The notes under the pieces were generated by a model that had not been told where the DNA came from, ran no database searches, and saw nothing but the letters and a program-made list of their open reading frames with translations. DNA of 64,000 bases from positions 265,417 through 329,416 of the forward strand of contig GG745342.1 in NCBI GenBank assembly GCA_000151295.1, read 5' to 3'. The position numbers and the translations under genes were made by a program. Source of the stretch: Allomyces macrogynus ATCC 38327 (Eukaryota > Blastocladiomycota > Blastocladiomycetes > Blastocladiales > Blastocladiaceae). Below are positions 22,763 through 34,095 of this stretch, piece by piece. Position 1 is the first letter of the stretch, and each line of letters begins with the position of its first letter.

Positions 22763-25700
22763 CTCCCCCATGGTGAGCATTCCCTACGCACGTGGAGCAA
22801 TCACTTCCGCAACTCCAATCATGTCATGAAGCTTGTGGAATGCAGGAACAGCAAGTGGCTTGGTCAAAATGTCGGCAATCTGGTTCTCCATGTCCACGTG
22901 CTGCAGGTCAATCGTCTTCTTGGCAACTTGGTCCTGCAACCAGTGGGCGTGGATCTTAACGTGTTTCAATGAGAGCAGCATGTCCTTGGCTACACGCTCC
23001 ACTGACTTGTTATCTTCCATGAGCGGCATTGGTCCATCCTGTTTGTACTGGAGCTCTTCCAGCAGCGCATGTATCGTGAGGATCATGTCGCCCACTAAGC
23101 TTGCCGACATGTACTCAGCAGCCATGGTTGACTTTGCCACAAGCGTCTGCTTCTTCGAGCGCCAGGCGACAGGGCTACCGCCAACCCGTATCACAAAGCC
23201 TGATGTTGACTTGCAGTCACCACGATCCTCAGCCCAATCAGCATCAGCAAATGCATCAAGTTTCATATCCTTGTCAAAAAAACTTGATGCCGAGGTTTGA
23301 CATGCCCAACAGGTACCCAACAAGCTGCTTTGCGGCCTTGAGATGTAGTGTACCAGGTGCATGCATGAAATGGCCAAGAATTGCAGTCGCAGTGGCAATG
23401 TCCAGCTGCGATTTGGTTGCCACAAAGAGCAGTGACCTGACAATGGTGAGGTACTCAGTCTTCATGACTGGATCAATGATCTTGGGCAACTCAAGCAGCT
23501 CCTTGAAGTCATTGGGTCACATCAGGATCACTGGCCGCATCTTTTCAGGGATCTGGAACTACTTGCCCATTGACTTGACGTACTGGCTCTGGTCAAGGTA
23601 AATCGACCCATCATCGCTGAACATAATCTTGCACCCAAGCAACCATGCCGCATCGCCCAAGTCGTGCACCTTGAACTCGGACTTCAACTTGTCGACAATC
23701 CACTTGTGCAGCTCCTTGGTTGACGCGACAATCGGCAAGTCGTCGACATAGACTCCAATGAAGATCACGCCCTTGTCCGTCTTGTGCATGAACAGGCACT
23801 TGTCGTACTTGGACTCCGCGAATCCGAGCAAAATCAGGTAATCGGCCAAACAGCAGAACCACATGCGCGGGGCCTGCTTGGTGCCGTACAGTGCCTTAAC
23901 GAGCATGCAGACCTTGTCCGAGTTCTTCTTGTCAATGAAGCCTGGTGGCTGCTCCATGAGCACATGCTCCTTGATGTAACCATACAGGAAGGCTGTCTTG
24001 ATGTCAAGCTGCAGCAGCCAGACCTTGAGATACGCGGCGAGCAACAGAATCAGACGCAGCGTGTCAAATGACGCAACGGGCGCAAACGTGTCCGTGTAAT
24101 GCACACCTGGAATGGCTGTGTATCCCTTGGCAACAAGTTGCGACTTGGTGCGCATGGGCTTTCCGTCTGCCCCAAGTTTCCACTAGAAGATCCAACTGGA
24201 GCGCATCACCTTGTCGCCTGGGCAGCAGTTGACAAGCACCCATGTCCCATTCTCGACGAGCGAGTTGTACTTGTCAAATGTCGGCGCGCGCCAGTCTGGG
24301 TGCACTAGCGCTTCCTCGACCGTCTTGGGTTCCCAAACTGCACCCTGGGTGCCGACTTGAGCTGCAGCAACGCATGCGAGCACCGCACTTGCCGACTCAA
24401 CAGACTTGCTGAGATCCGTGTCCGGGTGCACACGTAGAAACAGTGTCGGCAAATCGAGATTGACAATTCCGGACAGGGGCGAGCCTGAGTCAATGCCAGG
24501 GCCAGCTAGGGAACGAACAAGAGGGGCCGAAGTGTCAGTGCAATCACTATTCAGCCACAACACGCGCACTTTCTCAATTGCATCAGCAGCATGTTCAACG
24601 CCCCTATTAGGTTCAGGATCCACCTCCCCCACGTCGGGCGTACTGCGGACGCAGGCAATGGCGTTGGGATCAAAACGGCGAGCGACCTCGGGTTGTAGGC
24701 CATGCAAACGGCGCGATTGCCGTGTGATGGACGCTTGAGCATCAAGTCCAAGAGCACTAACACCCCCATTGCTCACTTCTGGCGCATTGGCGTGACGACC
24801 AGGCTCCCCCACGTCCGCGAGGACCCCCATTAGTTCCCGGTCCACCTGCAGCAAACTGGGTCTCTCACTGGCTTGTAGAAAATTGCACTCCAACGCTGGC
24901 CCCACCAGTGGGAGCTTGGCAATCAGGTTGACCCTGGGAAGTTGATCCGGAACCACCATAGGCACTTGAACTCAATCATGCCACGCACCACGCCCAATCT
25001 CCTCTTCAACAACTTCATCACTACCAATGCCATCGACCACAGTCAACGGCATGTCCAGCGACCCCAAATCAACTTGCATGGGCGACCCAACCTTGACCTT
25101 GGCCGACGGCAATGTGCAAGGAGAACCAGCAACAACACGCGACTCTGCAACACAGAGCCGCTTGGCAAACTTGACATTGCGTGTGACAAACACCTTCTGT
25201 CCATCCCACACGTGGTAGCCATTGCGCATGACCCATGGCAACTCATCTCCATAACCAACCATGCACACTGCCACACCTGCAGCAAATCTGGACACGCCCA
25301 GACGCGTCATCGGAACGACAGTGCCACCAAGTGAGCCCCACACCTTGCACTTCGACATGTTGGGTGATGCGCCGAAAACAACCTGGTATGGCGAGCGACC
25401 ACCGAGCGAGTCACTTGGCACACGGTTGCGCACATAGCACGCCGCGCGCACACACTCTGGCCAGAGGGAATCCGGCGCCTTGGCAGCCGTCATGGCCGCA
25501 CGCACCATCGACTTGAGCACACCCTGCGTCTGCTTGGCAAGCCCATTTGACTCTGGCGAGTTCGGAGACGTTGTCGACAAGTGCATGCGACGTGAGAGCA
25601 GAATCGAGCGTAAACCGTTGCCAATGAACTCGCCACCATGGTCGCTGTGCAGCTGGCCCGCAGACACGCCGAAGAACGACTCGGCGTGTTTCAGCAAATC

Positions 25701-26086
25701 GAGAAACTGCGGTCCAAAGTCGCCCTTGCGCCAGAGAAGCAGCACGAAGCACCAGCGTGAGTACTCGTCCATGACTGTCGCAAAGTAGTTGACACCCCCC
25801 ATGATGACTGTCTTCATCGACACCAAATCAGCGTGGAGGACGCCAAATAGTCGATTCACACGCAAATGACGCAGCAGATGTGGCTGGCTGCGCTTGTTGG
25901 CCACAAGACACGTCATGCACTCGTGAACCAGCTTGGCCACACCCACGTCGTCCTTGATGCCATGCTCGAGTGTACACACGGCTGAAACGCGATCATGACC
26001 AACGTGAAATAGTCGCGCATGCCACAGCTCGGCGAGCAACACCTTCTTGACCGCATCGGCAACATGCGCACCAACAGGTCGCTTAC
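22763..26086 (-). mobile_element. Copia copy C1: 5'-truncated, stop-ridden pol
   Basis: The minus strand holds the GAG-pre-integrase zinc region, integrase core, reverse transcriptase with YVDD, and RNase H, homologous to C2. The frame is broken (e.g. AAG to TAG at 24186, and breaks near 24969 and 23500). Gag, protease and the 5' LTR are absent; the sequence stops at 26086 directly against the 3' LTR of C2. Many differences from C2 are CG to TG or CA. A 334-bp tract (24305-24638) is identical to C2. Confidence 0.9.
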
Positions 26087-26273
26087 TTTCGCAAGGTTGA
26101 GCGGGAGGAGGAATGCATTTGGTGTGTGCACTCTGCACTTCAGCGGTGGTGGCAACCATAACCTAGGTTGCCACCATCATTTACACAAGAATCCAACTCG
26201 AACAGCTCCAACAAGGAAACAATGAGGGAAGACAAAAAACAAGAAACACAAATGCGAGACGAACACTTCGACA
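26087..26273 (-). repeat. Copia LTR (3' LTR of C2)
   Basis: 187 bp; the left end abuts the C1 internal sequence at base 26086 and the right end abuts the C2 polypurine tract. Confidence 0.9.
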
Positions 26274-26294
26274 CTCCCCCACAGTGAGCATTCC

Positions 26295-29200
26295 CTACGC
26301 GCGCAGAGCAATCACTTCCGCAACTCCAATCATGTCACGAAGCTTGCAGAACGCAGGAGCAGCAAGCGGCTTGGTCAAAATGTCGGCAATCTGGTTCTCC
26401 GTGTCCACTCGCCGCAAGTCAATCATCTTCTTGGCAACTTGGTCCTGCAACCAGTGGGCGTGGATCTCAACGTGTTTCGACGAGAGCAGCGCGTCCTTGG
26501 CTACACGCTCTGCCGACTCGTTATCTTCCATGAGCGGCGTCGGTCCATCTTGTTTGTACCTGAGCTCTTCCAGCAGCGCGCATATCGTGAGGATCATGTC
26601 GCCTGCTAAGCTTGCCGACACGTACTCAGCAGCCATGGTCGACTTTGCCACGAGCGTCTGCTTCTTCGAGCGCCAGGCGACAGGGCTACCGCCAACCCGT
26701 ATCACAAAACCCGACGTCGACTTGCAGTCGCCACGATCCTCGGCCCAATCGGCATCAGCAAACGCGTCAAGTTTCATATCCTTACCCAAAAACTTGATGC
26801 TGAGGTTCGACGTGCCCAACAGGTACCCAACAAGCCGCTTTGCGGCCTCAAGATGTAGCGTACCAGGTGCATGCATGAAACGGCCAAGAATTGCAGTCGC
26901 AGCGGCAATGTCCGGCCGCGTTTTCGTCGCCGCAAAGAGCAGCGACCCGACAATGGCAAGGTACTCGGTCTTTACAACTGGATCAATGATCTTGGGCAAC
27001 TCAAGCAGCTCCTTGAAGTCGTTGGGTCGCATCGGGATCACCAGCCGCATCTTTTCGGGGATCTGGAACCGCTTGCCCATTGACTTGACGGACTGGCTCT
27101 GGTCAAGGTAAATCGACCCTTCGTCACTGTACGTAATCTTGCACCCGAGCAACCATGCCGCATCGCCCAAGTCGTGCACCTTGAACTCGGACTTCAACTT
27201 GTCGACAATCCACTTGCGCAGCTCCTTGGTTGATGCGACAATCAGCAAGTCGTCGACATAGACTCCAATGAAGATCACGCCCTTGTCCATCTTGTGCATG
27301 AACAGGCACTTGTCGTACTTGGACTCCGCGAATCCGAGCGAAATCAGGTAATCGGCCAAACGGCAGAACCACATGCGCGGGGCCTGCATGGTGCTGTACA
27401 GCGCCTTAATGAGCATGCAGACCTTGTCCGAGTTCTTCTTGTCAACGAAGCCTGGTGGCTGCTCCATGAGCAGCCTGGTGGCTGCTCCATGAGCACGTGC
27501 TCCTTGATGTAACCGTACAGGAAGGCCGTCTTGATGTCGAGCTGCAGCGGCCGGACCTTGAGATATGTGGTGAGCGACAGAATCAGACGCAGCGTGTCAA
27601 ACAACACAACAGGCGCAAACGTGTCCATGTAATGCACGCCTGGAATGGCCGTGTATCCCTTGGCAACAAGTTGCGACTTGGTGCGCATGGGCTTTCCGTC
27701 TGCCCCGAGTTTCCACTTGAAGATCCAACTGGAGCGCATCACCTTGTCGCCTGGGCGGCAGTTGACGAGCACCCATGTCCCATTCTCGACGAGCGAGTTG
27801 TACTCGTTAAATGTCAGCGCGCGCCAGTCCGGGTGCGCTAGCGCTTCCTCGACCGTCTTGGGTTCCCAAACTGCACCCTGGGTGCCGACTTGAGCTGCAG
27901 CAACGCATGCGAGCACCGCACTTGCCGACTCAACAGACTTGCTGAGATCCGTGTCCGGGTGCACACGTAGAAACAGTGTCGGCAAATCGAGATTGACAAT
28001 TCCGGACAGGGGCGAGCCTGAGTCAATGCCAGGGCCAGCTAGGGAACGAACAAGAGGGGCCGAAGTGTCAGTGCAATCACTATTCAGCCACAACACGCGC
28101 ACTTTCTCAATTGCATCAGCAGCATGTTCAACGCCCCTATTAGGTTCAGGATCCACCTCCCCCACGTCGGGTGTACTGCAGACGCGGGCAATGGCGTCGG
28201 GATCAAAACGGCGAGCAACCTCGGGCTGTAGGCCGCACAAATGGCGCAATTGCCGCGCGGTGGGCGCTTGAGCATCAGGTCGAAGAGCACCAACACCCCC
28301 ATCGCTCACTTCTGGCGCATCGGCCTGATGACTGGGCTCCCCCACGTCCACGAGGACCCCCATTGGTCCCTGGTCCACCTGCGGCAAACTGGGCCTCTCG
28401 CCAACTTGCAGATTATCGCGCTCCCACGCTGGCCCCACCAGTGGGAGCTCGGCAATCAGGTTGACCGTGGGAAGTTGATCCGGAACCGCCATAGGCACTT
28501 GAACTTGATCACGCCATGCACCACGCCCGATCTCCTCATCAACAACTTCATCGCCACCAATGCCATCGACCACAGTCGACGGCACGTCCAGCAACCCCAA
28601 ATCAACTCGCACGGGCGACCCAACCTTGACCTTGGCCGATGGCAACGTGCGAGGAGCACCAGCAACAACACGCGACTCTGCAACACAGAGCCGCTCGGCT
28701 AACTTGACATTGCACGTGACAAACACCTTCTGTCCGTCCCACACGTGGTAGCTGTCACACGTGACCCACGGCAACTTGTCTCCATAGCCAACCATGCGCA
28801 CTGCCACACCCGCAGCGAATCCGGACGCGCCCTGATGCGCCTGCATCATTGGAACAACAGCACCACCAAGCAAGCCCCACACCTTGCACTTTGACATGTT
28901 GGGTGACGCGCCGAAAACAACCTGGTATGGCAAGCGACCACCGAGCGAGTCACTTGGTACACGGTTGTGCACATAGCACGCTGCGCGCACACACTCTGGC
29001 CAGAGGTAATCCGGCGCCTTGGCGGCCATCATGGCCGCACGCACTATCGACTTGAGCACACCCTGCGTCCGCTCGGCAAGCCCATTTGACTCTGGCGAGT
29101 TCGGAGATGTTGTCGACAAGTGCATGTGACGTGAGAGCAGAATCGAGTGTAAACTGTTGCCAATGAACTCGCCACCATGGTCGCTGTGCAGCCGGCCTGC

Positions 29201-31315
29201 AGACACGCCGAAGAACGACTCGGCATGCTTCAGCAAATCAGGAAACTGCAGTCTAAAGTCGCGCTTGCGCCAGAGAAGCAGCACGAAGCACCAGCGTGAG
29301 TACTCGTCTGTGACCGTCGCAAAGTAGTTGACACCCCCCATGCCGACTGTCTTCATCGACACCAAATCAGCGTGGAGGACGCCAAATAGTCGATTTGCAC
29401 GCAAATGGCAGAGCGGATGCAGCTGGCTGCGCGCGTTGGCCACAAGACACGTCATACACTCGTGTAGCGGCTTAGCCACACCCACGTCGTCCTTGACGCC
29501 ATGCTCGAGCGTACACACAGCCGAAACGCGATCATGACCAACGTGAAAGAGTTGCGCGTGCCACAGCTCGGCGAGCGACACCTTCTTGACCGCATTGGCG
29601 ACATGCGCACCGACAGGTCGCTTACCCCAAACGTCGAGCACCCACGCGTCCTTGGTCGGTCCCTTCTCGCACACACCCGGGACGATCCAAGTATCCCCAT
29701 GCCGCACGCCCTTGGCGAGCAGATCTCCTGTCTCGCAATGCACGAACTGGACGTCTCGATCCCCGAAGATGACTCGCACGGCAGTCCGATCGTACAGCTC
29801 AGAGACTGAGACAAGCGTCTTGAAGCCAGGAATGTACCAGACCAGGTCGAGGTGAACAATATTGCCCGAAGGCGTGCGGATGCGCATCGTGCCCTTACCA
29901 ATCGGACGGCACACGCGGTGGTCACCCAGTGAGACGAGGAACCCTTCGCCAGGCCGCATGTCGTTGAGCGTAGCAAACAGCGACTTGTCGCCACAGAAGT
30001 GCGCGCCAGCGGCCGAGTCGACTTTCGGGCTCTGAGCAAGACGTGCGCGCGCCGACAAAGGCATCAGCGCTCGCGCACGATGATGGTGAGGATCCGGTCC
30101 TTCATAATTCAATGCATCGACATGAATGATGGGCGGGTACGTGCCGGGCGGCGTCGCCATGCCCTGATGGCTTTGACGTTCAAGTCTCACGATTTCGGGG
30201 CAGAGGGCGACAATCGGGTAGTGCGCAAATCCGTCAAATTCAGCAGCACCAAAAATAACACCAGCGGCGTCCGCACCACGGGCAGACGCCATCAAACGCT
30301 CATACTCGTCCACTGACAAATGCACCATTGCATGTTCATCGCCGTCCTTGGCCACAACATTCGCGCCCTTCTTTTTGCGCCAGTTCCCGGTTTCAGCGCC
30401 GTTCTTGCGCTGGTGGTCCCGGTTCGGGCAGAAACGCACATAATGACCAATCTTGCCACAGTAGTGACAGGCGTTCGTGTCCTTGCGCTTCATCACAACA
30501 AGCGCCTGCGTCTCAGTCCCAGAGCTGCGTTCTAGCTGGTCGGCAGCCCCCTCGAGAATCGTCTGTAATTCGACGATCGCCATTTCCTCATAGCGCTCGC
30601 CCAAGGAGAGCACCGTTGGCGAATACTCGGGCGGCAGTGAGGAGAACAGTGCGAGGACCAAGAACGAGTCGGCAAAGTCGGTGCGCAGATGAGAGGACGA
30701 CTTGGCACGTTCATGGCGCCGAATCACGTCAAAACGGCGTTGCAAATCGGCAATGTGCTCGCGAACCGCAGCAGCACCAGAGCCCGACATGGGCTTCGTG
30801 AACAGCCCCTTGACATTGGCGAGATGAGCTTGCATGGAATGCTTGTCAAAATGAGCACGCAGCAGCGCCCACGCATCGGCGACACAGGTGGCGTCCAAGA
30901 AGACTAGCAGGAGTTCAGAGGCAACGGCAGACGGCAAAACGACCTTGATGATGCTCCGGATGCACGACTTGGCCTTGTAGCTGTTGTGGGCCATGCACTT
31001 CTTGCATTCAGCACCCGCAGGACCGTTCCAATAGATCGCGTCGGCAACAAACCTGACGTCCGAGTCGAGCTCAATGAGTTTCTTGAATTGCGCGTCCGTC
31101 ATTTCCTCTTGTTGTTGCAGTGACACGACCTCGAAATCGGCGTCAACCAAAATCTTGAAGGACATGAGTTCGAGCAGGTCTTCGAGCTGGTTGGCGGTCA
31201 AAAAGCCGAGAAAACGGTCGGCAAACGTCAGCCAGTTTGAGCCATCGGCCTTGAGCATCTCAATCGTCGCTGGTTGGCCTGAGATCGGCGTCTTGACCGA
31301 GACAGACGAGGTCAT
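26295..31315 (-). pseudogene. C2 copia gag-pol polyprotein, one frameshift
   Basis: The likely start is the Met at 31315 (MTSSVSVKTP); the frame is open further upstream. In order it encodes: Gag helices; a CCHC knuckle CHYCGKIGHYVRFC; a protease region with the atypical centre VDSAAGAHF where copia elements usually have DSGA; the HHCC GAG-pre-integrase (LWHAQLFHVGHD ... CMTCLVAN); the integrase DDE core (LHADLV, LHSDHGGEF, SPESNGLAER); RT with VYVDDLLIV; and RNase H with ADADWAEDRGDCKSTSG and AEY. The only break is a 23-bp tandem duplication at 27449-27494, within RT, that shifts the frame. Otherwise it appears competent, and it may have been active recently. Confidence 0.92.
27449..27494 (-). 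repeat. 23-bp tandem duplication disabling C2 reverse transcriptase
   Basis: Two perfect 23-bp units, 27449-27471 and 27472-27494. Copies C1 and C4 have one unit. The insertion is not a multiple of three, so it truncates the polyprotein after EQPPG. Confidence 0.95.
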
Positions 31316-31598
31316 GATGACGGTCAAGGTGCAGGTTGAAAGTTGGCAAGAATCGTCAAAATCGAGTCTAAAAAATCGGCGTCGCGCTGTCTCGAGCGGA
31401 TGCAGCACGTTTCGGGTGGTGGTGGTTCGAGTTTCGGTTGTCGTCGTCGTCATCGTGGTGACAGATGGGTCCAGCGTGGCCCCCACTCGGTCGGTCGGTC
31501 AAATTGGTCCGTTTCTCGCAGAAATCGGCGAGCACAGCAGCAGCGGGTCCACGACGAGGATCTCAGCAGCATTCGTTCGGTCTGTGAGCACTTGGGAT

Positions 31599-31617
31599 GC
31601 GCTCAGGGCTCATAACC
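31599..31617 (-). promoter_or_regulatory. Primer binding site for half-tRNA(iMet) in copia C2
   Basis: The plus strand GCGCTCAGGGCTCATAACC directly abuts the 5' LTR. It matches 18 of 19 bases of the yeast initiator tRNA-Met anticodon stem-loop, so the element RNA is complementary to an internal tRNA segment. This is the half-tRNA priming known for Drosophila copia and yeast Ty5. Confidence 0.8.
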
Positions 31618-31804
31618 TTTCGCAAGGTTGAGCGGGAGAAGGAATGCATTTGGTGTGTGCACTCTGCACTTCAGCGGTGGTGGCAACCATAACCTAGGTT
31701 GCCACCATCATTTACACAAGAATCCAACTCGAACAGTGCCAACAAGGAAACAATGAGGGAAGACAAAAAACAAGAAACACAAATGCGAGACGAACACTTC
31801 GACA
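31618..31804 (-). repeat. Copia LTR (5' LTR of C2)
   Basis: 187 bp. It is precise on both sides: primer site at 31617 and gypsy G2 sequence from 31805. The inverted repeat at 31679-31706 has two 10-bp arms and an 8-nt loop. Confidence 0.9.
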
Positions 31805-33015
31805 AAAGTTTGGCGCGAGTCGGATCTGGAAATCGAGCGGGCCACGATCGGGCGGCTGGAAGCCTTTGGGCAAACCGTTCAAGACATCCTTGTACTTGTG
31901 CAGGATCGGTTCGATGATTGCGCGGTCGGATGGTGAGAGATGGTTGATGTCAGGTGCAAAGTCAGTGCTTGAGGTGGCAGCTCGAAGCTCGATCGCAAAG
32001 ACTGGGCCATCAGCGTTGCGCGTAGCACGGCGGAAACCGTTCATGGAGACAGCAGCAATGCTGATGCTGCACCCTGGCGTTTTGCCAGGTATCGGACGAG
32101 AGTATGCGTCGCCGAGTCGGTTTTTCATGACGCCAGTTGTCCAATCAATGTCCGGGTTCATGTTGGCAAGCCAAGTCATGCCCAGGATGGCCTGGAAATT
32201 GGCGCCGTTGAGCAGGTAAAAGACTTCGCGCGAGATGAACTTTCCGACTTGCACATCGAGCCAAACGCCCTTGGTCAGAGCACGGGTCTGGCCATCTGCG
32301 GGAACGCAGTCAACTTGAACGTCGACAGTCTTGGACTCACCAGTGCGTTTCAGGATCGACGAGTTGAGAAAGTTGGCACAATCAATCTGGCGCGAAGTTG
32401 AGCTTGCTGTGGGCCAAGCAAGGCCGTGTGCACAAATACCGAGCGCGTTTGTGCTGAGCCAAGTGAAATGCGCTGAGGTGTTGCGTCATCAGAGCATTCA
32501 GAATAGTCGGTTTCGATCTGCATCAGAACATGATCGACAACCTTGTACACGCAATCTTCAATGCCAGCAGTTGCGACCTCGACCTTCTTCCCACGCGACT
32601 TGATGCGGGTGAGTAGGTCCGCCGGGCAACCGTCGTAGCGACCACGGCGAGGGTTACCGCCTTGCGAGAGACGCTGCAAGTTGCCGTGCGACGTGGTCAT
32701 ATGGTACAGGCATCCGTACGAGTCGACAATGTCGTTGCGGTCAAAGTTGCTGCTTGGAGTGCGGTCAGACTGCTGGCGCAGTGAACCGAATCGAGTGCGT
32801 TGGTTGCCAACGTTGTTGAGGTACGTCGGCTGCGGCTTCAGAGCCGCCAGGTCAATGTCCATGGGGTCGTCCAGTCCCGTGGTGTGGCCGATTGAGTGCG
32901 CTTCGAGGAATGCCTGGACGATCTCCTGGCGCGTCAAGTGTTCACGTCTGTCGCCCGCCTTCTGGACCTGGCCGAGAGCGCGGGCCAGTTCTTCACGGGC
33001 TCGAGAGTTAACGCG

Positions 33016-33765
33016 TCAACGCAATAGGCGGAAGTACTCGGCGTCGGACATGTTGCTGACACGACTGGCGTGCCCGTCAAATTGTTTCAAGAATTCGAAT
33101 GGGGGCGTATTGCCCTGCCGCAACCGTTCGAGCGCCTTGTACGAGTCGGTGCCAATCGTCAAGGGCACAAAGTAAGTGCGGAGCGTGTTGATGACCTCGG
33201 TCCAGTGCGTTGTCGGAATGGGTTGCGCCGTGCGCCGCCAAAACGCAATCGCCTCGCCAGAAAGTTGGCCAATATCAAATCGGATCTTGTCTTGTTCGGT
33301 CCAGCCACAACCGTCGAGGTAGAGTTCGAGCTTGAGCTGGAATGTGTCCAGAGCACCAATGTCACGAGAGCCATCAAACGTCGGCTTGTCCATGGCCCGT
33401 TGGACCGAGATTGAGTGATCTTGACTGACGACAGCAGCTGCGGCGGCTTCAGCAGCAACACGAGTGGCAGTGGCACCCATGCTCATCCAGATAGACTGCG
33501 CTGCCACATTTCCAACGGATACGTGCGGCTTGGTGAGCGTTCCATCATGCGAGACTTGCCAAAAGCTCTTTTCCTTGACAGCATTATTGACAACTGCGAC
33601 ATGGGTATCGTTGGTGGCACCGAGTTGGACCGACGAAATTGAGGTGGTGGCAGTTGCACCAGAGTGTTCGTCGATGAACGCGTCGTATCCAGAGACAGTC
33701 GTGCCAGCGTAATGTGGCACGAGAACGAGAAATTGTTGGGAGGAAGAAGAAGCCTTGGGCGGCAT
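33016..33765 (-). CDS. Gypsy Gag protein (copy G2)
   Basis: 249 residues starting MPPKASSSSQQF. The central domain (KPTFDGSRDIGALDTFQLKLE ... DKIRFDIGQLSGEAIAFWRR ... LRTYFVPL) is a retrotransposon Gag capsid fold. It ends at a TGA directly followed by CGC, after which the same frame stays open; G3 has the same stop. No CCHC knuckle precedes the stop. Confidence 0.8.
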   Translation of the reverse strand: MPPKASSSSQQFLVLVPHYAGTTVSGYDAFIDEHSGATATTSISSVQLGATNDTHVAVVNNAVKEKSFWQVSHDGTLTKPHVSVGNVAAQSIWMSMGATATRVAAEAAAAAVVSQDHSISVQRAMDKPTFDGSRDIGALDTFQLKLELYLDGCGWTEQDKIRFDIGQLSGEAIAFWRRTAQPIPTTHWTEVINTLRTYFVPLTIGTDSYKALERLRQGNTPPFEFLKQFDGHASRVSNMSDAEYFRLLR

Positions 33766-33953
33766 TGTTGTGTTGGTACGTGTGCGAATCGAGAATCGAG
33801 TATCGAGAGAGATTGTGCCGTGAAGGCGAGAGATTTGTCGTGGATGCAGAGGAAAGCGCGAGAGTGTAGTGAAGGAGATGGAGCCGTGAAGGCCTTGAGG
33901 TGCGGACTGAGCGGCCGTGCGCGAGGAGTCGTCACGGACAGACGCTATCAAAA

Positions 33954-34095
33954 TGATATGGTGTCGAGTGTGGAACGAGCCTGTCATACCCAGAGGTACG
34001 TTTGGGCGTTTATAGACATGGAATGACAAACGGGAATCAACAACAACAACAACGGGTTTGCAAAGGAGCGATACGGGTAGCTCTGCTTCACATCA
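33954..34095 (-). repeat. Gypsy-family LTR (5' LTR of G2)
   Basis: 142 bp, TGATATGG...CTTCACATCA on the plus strand. Its right side abuts copia C4 gag sequence without a target-site duplication. It contains a (CAA)n-type stretch. Confidence 0.88.

Larger units (their letters stand above)
26087..31804 (-). mobile_element. Copia copy C2: full-length LTR retrotransposon
   Basis: 5718 bp with two 187-bp LTRs (26087-26273 and 31618-31804) that differ at about three positions, so it is young. It carries a half-tRNA(iMet) primer site, a single gag-pol frame broken once, and a polypurine tract (plus strand CTCCCCCACA, 26274 on) before the 3' LTR. No target-site duplication: it is flanked by copia C1 on the left and gypsy G2 on the right. 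Confidence 0.93.
31805..34095 (-). mobile_element. Gypsy copy G2: 5' LTR, gag and protease, cut before RT
   Basis: About 99% identical to the first 2.3 kb of G3 but inverted. It carries the 5' LTR (33954-34095), gag, and protease-region sequence up to LAPNF, where the C2 LTR begins. A one-base deletion relative to G3 near 32388 shifts the frame. Confidence 0.9.
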
